Shown here in pieces: positions 20,969-28,992 of a DNA stretch of 28,992 nt; positions within the stretch are counted from its first letter, which is position 1; the number at the start of each line of letters is the position of its first letter. The stretch is from the NCBI GenBank assembly GCA_001579985.1, contig LRSR01004554.1, forward strand, positions 1 through 28,992, in the 5' to 3' direction. The stretch is from Hypsibius dujardini. Its lineage: Eukaryota > Tardigrada > Eutardigrada > Parachela > Hypsibiidae. Below the pieces are notes generated by a model that ran no database searches, had not been told where the DNA came from, and saw only the letters and a program-made list of their open reading frames with translations. The position numbers and the translations under genes are program-made.

Positions 20969-21151
20969 ATTGCACATGGAATACATTACTGTAGGATAAC
21001 TTATCCGACGTGTTTCATTTTCTGCTTTTGCGGCCCTTTATTGCGAATGAAGTATGCAAGCATGAGAGCAGCGCTCATTGTACACGGACGGGCACTCAAA
21101 CAAAGCACTTGTTTTGCGTTTGGAGACCAAGCGGTAGTTTAAATGCGCTTT

Positions 21152-21157
21152 AATAAA
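21152..21157 (+). terminator. NUP93: Polyadenylation signal AATAAA of NUP93
   Basis: A canonical AATAAA followed by an A-run, 183 bp after the NUP93 stop codon. Confidence 0.55.
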
Positions 21158-21244
21158 AAAATCTCGATTTGGACTATTAAAAAATCCGAGAATTATATTG
21201 TCACACATTGAAAGCAGACGTGCCGCAGGATACGAGCCAGGTAG

Positions 21245-21476
21245 ATACAGACACACAAACCGACAAATAGATTAGACAGACAGACAAGCAAGCAGGCAGG
21301 CAGTCAGACAGGCAGATGGCATTCAGGTAGGCAGTCAGACAGACAAACAAACAGGCAGGCAGACAAACAGACAGACAGAAATAAAAATCAATAGCAGGCA
21401 CTCTGGCAGACTGAAGGATAGGCAGGCAGACAGACAGACAGACAGACAGACATAAAGGCAGGCAGGCAGACAGACG
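21245..21476. repeat. (CAGA)n / (CAGG)n array, intergenic
   Basis: A long interrupted array with a pure core around 21430-21452. It is the only large one that is not clearly inside an intron. Confidence 0.9.
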
Positions 21477-21926
21477 TATATGAAATTCACAGCAAACACT
21501 GCTAAGGAGAGCTGCTGGAATTGTTGATACTCTACGCCTCACAAGTTAGAACAGGCCCAATGATCGAAATAGGCCATCAAAAGAATTTTCGTGCAGATCA
21601 GTGGCCGTAAGATCAAAATCTCAGACATTTGCATAGCCGGAAGGTCAGGCACTGCTTCGGACAATGGGTTTTACCTCTCGGACAGCAGACAGATAGGCAG
21701 ACAGCTTTGCAGTCGGGCAGCGTGCTGGACAGGCAAACAAGATTTGCACGCAAGGAAGCGATACAATGGCCAGTGCCTTGGGGAATTCGCCCGCTTCCTG
21801 TGCGTCATCGCGGAAGGAGGTGTGGTCAAAGGCGCTTTTCAACTAATCACCAGCCCTTTCCACAGGGATTTTCGCCATCGCCCCGCCCACTGCGCGCAGC
21901 ATTTTCCCCGCGAAACTTTCTGCGCA

Positions 21927-21933
21927 TATAAAA
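21927..21933 (+). promoter_or_regulatory. TATA box of the secreted-protein gene
   Basis: TATAAAA in the context GCGCATATAAAACGCAG lies 132 bp before the ATG, preceded by GC-rich sequence and followed by a pyrimidine-rich stretch. A start site about 30 bp downstream would leave a 5' UTR of roughly 100 nt. Confidence 0.65.
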
Positions 21934-22064
21934 CGCAGAGTCATTTTCATGCACATTTTCTCGCGAAATTTTTCCTCCACTCTCGCTCCTCTCCTCTCCT
22001 CCGGGTTTGTCCGTCACTTTAGTCTTTCCATTTTAATTCCTCCGGAAAATCTCCTCGCACAACC

Positions 22065-23180
22065 ATGAGGGTTTCCGCTCCCGCCAGCTTTCTCTGCGTC
22101 TGCTTCGGCTTTTTCGCGCTTTCCTTTCCCGTTCTTGTTTCAGGCGCTACGGTTATCGTCCGCCCGGCGCAGTTCAATCTGGAGGACTCTGTCACCACCG
22201 CCGCCACACCGGAAGGGACCACCATTATCGGGACCACCATCACCACGGAGGAGACAGACACGACGACGGAGGGACCAGCCGTCGATCCCACAGAGGCTAC
22301 CGGGGACCCCGGCAACCAAGCTTCCACAGTCTCGCCGCCCAAGTGCCTTGTCAAGTGTCGGAAGCCCACGTGGGAGGAGATCCAGCAGAGCCTGGTAAGG
22401 ACGCTGGATGTGTTGAGGCAGTGGTCGATTGATTGCGCTTGCTTTTGCCTGTTTTTGTTGATTGATTGATTGAGTTGTTTTCCATGTGTTTTATTATTTT
22501 ATTGTTGATTCTTTGTTCTTGTTTTTTTATGCTAATTGATTATTGGTTGATTTTTGTTTCGTCTTGTTTTTTCACTGGTTGATTGTTGATTAGGGTTTTC
22601 TGTGTTTATTGGTAGTTAATTTTCACTCGATTGGTGTTATATTATTTGCTTTATTGCTGGTTGATTTTTGATTGATCGGTGTTATATATTTTGGAGTTAT
22701 TTTACCACCATTTGATTGTGTTTTTTTGCGGCTTATTTTGCTTTTGAACTCATGTTGCTAGTTTATTTTTTTCAGCATGGAACTCAGCGACCCCAATCTG
22801 GCCGACCTCTCGGACCGGACTGGCAATATGTGACATTGCAGACCAGACCAGACGGCCAGCAGGAGGCGCAGCAATCGGGTGGTGAGCCGGAGGAGGCGGG
22901 GGCTCAGCAGCAGAACAACCAGACTCAGGTTCCCGAAGACCAGGACGAAGACGGCGACCTCTTGGACGGCCCCGATGGCGGACCCTTTGGACCCTTTAGA
23001 CCCTTCCACGGACGATTCGGTGGCCCGTCTCCCTTCTTCGGCAGATTCCGTCGCTTCCGTGGACCGTTTTGGCGGCGCTGGAAGCGTTCGGTTGCCGCTC
23101 AGAATCCTGCTCGTCTGCACAAGCTCTTCAGGAAGCGGGTCGCCGGCAACAAGTTTTGGATCTGCGAGCAAACCTGCTGA
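22065..23180 (+). CDS. Secreted protein with acidic middle and Arg/Phe/Trp-rich basic C-terminus
   Basis: Two exons: 22065-22394 and 22776-23180 (TGA), phase 0 join, 244 residues. The signal peptide is evident (FLCVCFGFFALSFPVLVSGA). A Thr/Pro/Glu-rich segment follows (TIIGTTITTEETDTTTEG), which could carry O-glycans, and then KCLVKCRKPTWEEIQQSL. The second exon has a Gln/Glu/Asp-rich acidic part (VPEDQDEDGDLLDGPDGG). Next comes a basic aromatic part (GPFGPFRPFHGRFGG, then FFGRFRRFRGPFWRRWKR). The end is RKRVAGNKFWICEQTC. Dibasic or tribasic KR and RKR sites suggest processing. Four cysteines remain after the signal, in two CxxxC pairs near the middle and the end. I do not recognise the family. 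A precursor of a cationic peptide is an inference. Confidence 0.82.
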
Positions 23181-24422
23181 CCGGCCCAATCTTTTTTGTA
23201 GATTTGTTTTGTTTGATTCCGCTCTGGTTTTTTAGTCGCTTTCCAGTCTGGACCTCTTATATGTAGAGTAGCTTGTTTTAAACCTTCTATGTGATGTGCC
23301 TTTTGGCTCGACTCTGAACGGGTAGATTTGTTTTTGGGTTCCGGGTTCTTTTTCGGCCGGGTTTATTTCAATTTCATGCAGATTTTTTAGCTCGAGCTAT
23401 AATTTGGGTACTCGTGCGCTTGCAATCACAAAATGCTGTAATAGGCGAAAACTTTTGGAGTGGTGATTCTGTTCGCGTTTGAAATCGTTGGTAGCAGAAA
23501 AAGGAACAGACAGGGGAAGAACCAAGAGAAATTCTGGACGACATCAGGCAATCAATCGGTGAATTACTTGAGCGAACTCCATTCACATCCTGCAAAAATA
23601 AGGACCTTTTTTTTCAAGAACTAATTTCAAGTTTCGATTCCGGTTCCGGCGGTTCTGTATCGGAACTATTCGTATATACAGTTAAAATGGAAGCGCCCAC
23701 ACCGCTTGCAAGCAAACAATTTAATTGAAACTTGTGCTGACGGGAGGAATCAGCGGAATAAGTTACTCGTATTCAAGAAATTAAACACATTTTTTTTATT
23801 AATATTTAATAAAGATATAAAATAAAAAATATATATATAAAGATATATAATAAAGATATATATATATGTTACTAAAATATTTTTAATATAAACACAATTG
23901 AAATCTTGAATGAGGTTTGGTGCAAAATCAACCGCTTAATGACGAAAGATCCACTTAGTCAGGCATTCAGACATTAAAGCAAACGAAAGTGTGCATCATT
24001 AAATTTCACCGTATTCTAAGCCAGGGTCCGTGATTACAAGATCCTGCTAGAGTTCTTTCCTTTCATCCAGACCGTGCACTCACATTGAAATTTAAGCACT
24101 CAAACTGCATGCCAGCAGTTGAAATGAAAATTTCTAGCGCCAACTTTTAGTACATAAGCAGAAAAAGCACAATTTGAGAACAAAACCCGCTGCCAACAAA
24201 ATCTATGCGAAGCCAATACATTAGACAAGAATAATAAATTTCGGACCCCATCCCGAATTCCTCCGATGTGATCACAGACTCCGAGAACGCTGTAATTAAA
24301 CAATAACGAATAAAAAAAGCACAGAACGACGCAAAAAAATCAGCACAAACACGCTCACACACACAAAAGTGAAACACAACTTCGAAAACAAGAATCGGCT
24401 CCGGCTGCCAGGAAAAGGGACA
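23181..24422. other. Intergenic region between two convergent genes
   Basis: This holds the 3' flanks of the secreted-protein gene (+) and the CAP-Gly/CTR9 gene (-). It contains an AT-rich microsatellite-like tract near 23790-23885. TTTATT at about 23795 could serve as a minus-strand AATAAA, but it is over 600 bp from the stop. No exon is apparent. Confidence 0.55.
23790..23885. repeat. AT-dinucleotide-rich tract
   Basis: Runs of TATATATA and ATAAAGATATA-type sequence, low complexity. Confidence 0.8.
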
Positions 24423-26642
24423 TCACCGCGCATCCACCAGATGAAGACTGCCCTTCCGCTTCCGCGATTCCGGTTCGCTGACGTCCGAGTTGTGCCGTTT
24501 GGCACTGTCGTCCGACTCGATGGAGTAGGACGTAGTGGTGGTGGAGGAAACAGACACACCTTTCGGTTCTCGAGTAGTAGCAGCTTTGAGACATTTATCC
24601 AACACAACGGACGAACTCGCCGACGGCGCCGCATCCCCATCCGACAAGTTCCTCTTGCTCCGTCCGCTCTCCACCGGTGATGAAGGTGACGACGACGACG
24701 CTACCGGTGGCTGTACTGCAATGGCCTCATCTGAGACGGCCTTCAAGAAGCGTTTCAGCACCACCACTTTCTCTGAGGAGCTCTGGCCGCGTTTCTGCGA
24801 TATCGAATCATGTCGCTCCGGTGGGACCAACGGCACCTTGAACAACTGCCCTCCTGCAGTTGACGATGGGGCTCGCAACGGAGGCGTCGGCGGCGGTGGG
24901 ACAACGCGCAGGGTGAAGGCAAAGAGTTCCGTGTCGGAACCGGGACAGGAGCTGCAGACTTCGTCGCTGGACTCGTCGAAGCTGAGGCGAGCCATCTGCT
25001 GGCCAAGCATGCAAGCCAGCGGTGCGGGTCCGACGCAGCGTCGACGACGCGCCGGCGGACGGAAACGCGGACTAAAGTCGTCGTCGCTGGAGACGGTGAT
25101 GCGCTCGATCTCGAGTTCACGGCGTTTACGGTCGGCAACGCGGCGGCGTCGGCGGTCATTGATGTCGCCGGCGATGGCTTTTACGCGCTTTCGTTGCGGT
25201 TGGGCATTGGAAACGACTGTAACGAAAATCTGTCAGCTCGGTAAAAGTTAACAACAACGTGCAGTGAAAAGGCTCCGGCAGACGATCTAAGTTACAGGAT
25301 ATGACAGGCAGGCATACAGACAGACAGGCAAGGAGACAAGGTCGACCGATTTATAAACAGACAAACAGACAGATAAGACAGACGTACAGACCGGCAAACA
25401 AACAGCCAGAGAGCCGACAGACAGATCGACAGAGAGACAGACAGACAGCATGAAAGGCAGACACAGACAGGCAGATACAGAAAAGCAGACAGACAAGCAG
25501 ACAGACACATACAGACAGATACACAAATAAACAGACAAATAAACAGCCATACATATTAACAGACAGATAAATAAACAGACAGCCAGACAGACAGGCATCG
25601 AGACAAAACAAACAGCAGAAACATAGACCTACATAAAACAAACAAGCCTCACAGAGAGCTCGGCAATCTCCCCAAGAGTGTTAAAGAAGACACACAAAAC
25701 TGTTAGAAAACCCCTTGACGCGGAAAAAAGCATCCGAAAAAATCATTCCTTACCCTGTCTCAGATCAGGGATATTTTCATCCAGCTGCGCATTCTTATGA
25801 GTCCTCTTTTTCAAAGGGCTGTAATCGGTAGCTCTTGCTTGCTGCCGTGCCATTTTTCCTTTCGTTCCGGACGAGGAACCGGATGTCACCTCCCTCTTTC
25901 CGCGACCGTTCTTCCGCACAGTGAACTGATCAGACACTCCGGGAGTTAAGTTGACCAGTTGTTTCTGCGTCTTTGCCGCCAGCGAATCCATCCGCTCTGC
26001 TCGCTCCAAATGTGACGCACTCTGATTGAGGAACGACGACGTGACCGCAAGTGCCTTCCGCAGTCGCTTCTCATCGAGCAGCCCCCGCTCCCCTTCTCCT
26101 GTAGGCAGCCACGCTGTGAGCAAATCCTTGAAGATGACTTCCGCAGTCAAGAGGTCGTCCACAGCGGTTTCAATCGCTAACAAACCAGCGTCCTTGTTCT
26201 TCAACGTTAGAATGGCCTGAGCTTTGAGAACCAGCCCCAGATTGAATTTCAGCGCAGCGCTGCTGGGACACAAGTGCAGACCGCGTTGGAGTTCCCGCTC
26301 GGCCTTGCAGAAATTTCCCTGGGCGTAATGGACTCTGGCTAATGCTAGGTGCTGATGCAGACCGGATTCGGACGCAGAAGGACGAATTGAGGTTTCGCTC
26401 ACGACACCCGCAGCGGGGCCGCCTTCCACGGAGCAAGGCTTGTGGCTAGCGTTCGTGGATGCGTTTTGGACACATTCCGCGACCGGGCAGACCGTCTCCC
26501 GACAGTCATCCCCAATCCCTGTTTTACCGAAAACAGATTTGCTATATTATTGGAAATGATTGTTCCCGGCAACAGATGCTACCGAAACGGGGAGAAAGGC
26601 ATGCAAACAGACAGACAAAAAATGTAGGCAAACTGCACACGC

Positions 26643-26679
<37 letters not shown>

Positions 26680-28262
26680 CACAGACACACAGACACACAG
26701 ACACACAGACAAACAGACAGAAAGTAACAAGATTAGAGGTGAAAAAAAGCTACGAATATGACCAGACAGATGAAGGTTCCGACAACTAAAACAAACTATA
26801 AAGGCAGATATTGACTAACCGGATGCAAGATCCTTCCCTCCCGTTGGCTGAACCTCTTCCAGACTAAGCCTATCTGTGCATGGCGGTGCAGGTTCTTCTT
26901 TTGCAATGCCTGACGAATCAATGACTGCGGGGTACTCGACGGCTGGTCCGGTATTGGCTAACACCGCAACGTCCTCCAAGTTCGCGATTCCCGAAACCGC
27001 TTCTTCGCTAGGCACATTTTTTGACAGCTCGTCCAACCTAGCAGTAAAAATACGCCTTGAAAATACTATAAAAATACACCATTTCAATAGACCGCAGCAT
27101 GAGTTCTTATCGAAAAACCCGGAACAATAATGGACGAGTCAATTATTTCCCAATTAGCAACTCAAAACGACATACCGTACGAAAACGCCGCGGTTCTGCT
27201 CGCATTGAAAATAGCGCAATCCCGCCACCGATCCGTCAGTTTCCCCGGTGCCTAGGTCGTCCAGCACCACACCCGCCCATTCACCGGCAGCAAACTTTGT
27301 CTCCCCGAGAAACCGGATTTTGCCTCCCTTGTTGCGGTTTACGCAGACGTGATCACCCACCATGAATTTGTCCTTAGTACCTGCAAAATTAAGAAAAAAA
27401 AAGTCACCGGAGGGACGCAGACATTCAGTAGTATTATTGCTTAACTGCAACTTTTGAACTTAATTTTAATCACTAATAGTTTAACTAATTTTCAGTTAAG
27501 GAAATGCGATTTTCAATCAAAATAAAATATTAAGAAAAACTTTTAAAATCACTTATAAACTCTGATCAGATAAATCCCTTTTAATTGATCTAAGCTCTTT
27601 TCCCGTACGTTCAATCAACTTGATCAGTTGATTTGAAATAGTTTTTCAGTCATTTCAATTAAATTAAAAATTAATACGTGTCTGGGGTCTGATCTAAGAT
27701 TAACTAAAAATCATTTTTAATTCAAATAAAAAGCACACTTGGAATAATTAAATCACTATTCAAATTAAACTAATCTAAACAAGACAACGCCTGACGGTTG
27801 AACGCTTGTTTGTAATCCAACGCCTGACGGTTGAACGTGAACGCAAGCGATCTCGTACACGCACCAAGATGGTTGATTGAGTGATCATCGCCGGAAGTGG
27901 GCTCGGTTACAATTGGGCCTGTAGAGCTGCCGGGAAAACCATCAATCACATCAGCAACCAAATTGTTGGACTTGTTAGCGGGACCTGTGACGGAAAATGA
28001 CCAATTAGTCATGAGACACCGAATACCAACAACTGAAAAAATTCCTACCCAAAACTTAGATAACACACAGAAAACGATCGTTCAACCCACCAATCAATCA
28101 AACACATCAATGTGAAAATAAACAACGTTCGCAGCGTCGCTCACCTGAGACGCCTTCGGCGGTGGTGGCACTTATAGCCGTAGCAGTATTTGCTGTACTT
28201 GTACGGAGCAAGCTGCTGACCCGGGGTGAGCCGAGGAGAAGAGCGGGTTTGGTCTCAACCAT
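24423..28262 (-). CDS. Chimeric protein: CLIP-type CAP-Gly domain joined to CTR9-like TPR and charged tail
   Basis: Six exons, leftward: 28262-28145 (ATG), 27984-27865, 27380-27176, 27037-26820, 26518-25754 and 25216-24423 (TGA). All phases join, giving 739 residues. Residues about 85-150 form a CAP-Gly domain that binds microtubule or EB tails: [19 protein letters not shown], then [19 protein letters not shown], then [12 protein letters not shown]. The usual GKNDG signature reads GETDG. Residues about 275-400 match the last TPRs of CTR9, a PAF1-complex subunit acting in transcription elongation: [20 protein letters not shown], then [20 protein letters not shown]. The tail is basic (KARK-like runs, [16 protein letters not shown]), then Ser/acidic ([12 protein letters not shown]), as in CTR9. 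The TPR exon has no in-frame ATG near its start, so it needs an upstream exon. The N-terminal CTR9 solenoid is missing. Two adjacent genes wrongly merged remains possible. Confidence 0.72.
25298..25596. repeat. (CAGA)n array in intron 5 of the CAP-Gly/CTR9 gene
   Basis: A long interrupted CAGA/CAGG array between exons at 25754 and 25216. Read in the gene's sense it is TGTC. Confidence 0.9.
26602..26722. repeat. (CAGA)n / (CACA) array in intron 4 of the CAP-Gly/CTR9 gene
   Basis: A pure (CAGA) core around 26642-26678 is followed by CACAGACA units. It lies exactly between the CAP-Gly-side exon and the CTR9-like exon. Confidence 0.9.
27381..27864. other. Intron 2 of the CAP-Gly/CTR9 gene
   Basis: An AT-rich 484-bp intron. 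Near its 5' end it carries a 20-bp direct repeat (AACGCCTGACGGTTGAACG and flank) at about 27785 and 27819, with no further structure that I can see. Confidence 0.6.
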
Positions 28263-28992
28263 TTTTTAGATCTCGCTGATGGGAGAATTCAGGTTAAACT
28301 TCTTTCTCCCAATCCAACCACACATTTGAGACCAAAGGGAATAACATGCGAAACACCCGGTGATAAAAGTAAATACTTTTTGGGCAATATATTATTATCA
28401 ATAATTTCCGATAAATAGGTAGGAATTAAGTTTTACTCCAGGAAATCTCGTTCGCAGATTCATCAGCGTGTGAAAATTAAGACCGCGCACATTGCATTGC
28501 AATTGCAGCCAAGTTTACGTAATGAATTGAACTGAACTGACTGAATGCGTTGATACGGGTTACTCCAGCAGGTGACGCTGTGTATTCCAATTCGTAGCCC
28601 TTTGAGTCCGAGGATGACAAATGAACTGAACTGACTGAATGAGGTGATACGGGTTACTCCAGCAGGTGGCGCTGTGTATTCCTATTCCTAGCCCTTTCAG
28701 TCCGAGCATGACCGAACCGCTGACCTCTTGTCGGTTTAAGATCTTCATATTTTTAATGCCAGATGTTGCGTAAACAACCGTAACAACGATCCACGTTGTC
28801 CGTATAGGAACAATATCAAACCTACCAGATTGCTCTCGTCAGGTTGCAGTGCTAGAACTTTCGGGTGGTGGTTAACCTGTGGGCATCTGTTTTTCCCACG
28901 GATCATACTGTACTGCCACGATTTTAAGGGTGGGTTAAGCCCCGCCTCCGTCACACACGCCTGTGTGCTGAGTGAGCACACACACTCACACA
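28263..28992. other. 5' flank of the CAP-Gly/CTR9 gene
   Basis: It contains the promoter side of the minus-strand gene. A 94-bp tandem duplication (28529-28716) is present, and the right edge ends in CACA-rich sequence. A minus-strand open frame at 28745-28981 shows no recognised domain. Confidence 0.5.
28529..28716. repeat. 94-bp tandem duplication with CTCF-like motifs
   Basis: Two head-to-tail copies, 28529-28622 and 28623-28716, are about 92 percent alike by eye (seven substitutions before the ends drift). Each holds a CTCF-like core: CCAGCAGGTGACGCT (28565-28579) and CCAGCAGGTGGCGCT (28659-28673). Confidence 0.85.

Larger units (their letters stand above)
20969..22064. other. Intergenic region between NUP93 and the secreted-protein gene
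   Basis: It holds the NUP93 polyadenylation signal (21152), a long CAGA-type array (21245-21476) and the promoter and 5' UTR of the next gene. Short overlapping frames at 21591-22022 have no support. Confidence 0.6.

Noticed and set aside
22758-23189. Minus-strand frame of about 143 codons
   Set aside because: Antisense shadow of exon 2 of the secreted-protein gene.
24535-25251. Plus-strand frame of about 238 codons
   Set aside because: Antisense shadow of the last exon of the CAP-Gly/CTR9 gene.
28745-28981. 78-codon minus-strand frame at the right edge
   Set aside because: No recognised domain, and it runs into CACA-rich sequence at the window edge.

Overview
The window is nuclear DNA from an intron-rich animal, most likely an invertebrate. 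Nearly every gene is split by short GT-AG introns (about 50-300 bp, a few longer), and the products are metazoan housekeeping proteins. Tetranucleotide (CAGA/TGTC)n arrays, inverted-repeat elements and an 18-bp minisatellite fill introns and intergenic DNA. I cannot name the phylum from sequence alone. All gene models below were assembled by hand by matching exon phases and splice sites. No transcript evidence was available.

Layout, left to right: (1) 471-2388 (+), the 3' part of a nischarin-like leucine-rich-repeat gene whose 5' exons lie outside the window. (2) 2761-2994, a long foldback repeat. (3) 3555-4793 (-), MRPS18A, a mitochondrial ribosomal protein, divergent from (4) 5229-7350 (+), ATP23, a mitochondrial metalloprotease; they share a 435-bp intergenic region. 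(5) 8414-10879 (+), sorbitol dehydrogenase in 12 exons. (6) 11570-12155 (-), an unassigned open frame with a 21-bp tandem repeat that reads as coiled-coil heptads in another frame. (7) 12844-14590, a cluster of 18-bp minisatellite arrays in alternating orientation with copies of a dispersed repeat. (8) 14855-20968 (+), NUP93 in 8 exons. Its 1.9-kb intron 3 holds a possible nested antisense gene for a small secreted peptide and a Harbinger-like MITE. (9) 22065-23180 (+), an unrecognised secreted protein with an acidic middle and an Arg/Phe/Trp-rich basic tail, behind a TATA box. (10) 24423-28262 (-), an apparently chimeric gene joining a CLIP-type CAP-Gly domain to the C-terminal TPR and charged tail of the PAF1-complex subunit CTR9. 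Upstream of it are two tandem CTCF-like motifs.

Functionally the genes are a mixed eukaryotic neighbourhood, not a pathway. The only pairing with an obvious logic is MRPS18A/ATP23, both mitochondrial and head-to-head. The most unusual items are the CAP-Gly/CTR9 chimera, the nested antisense secreted peptide, the cationic secreted precursor and the palindromic minisatellite cluster.
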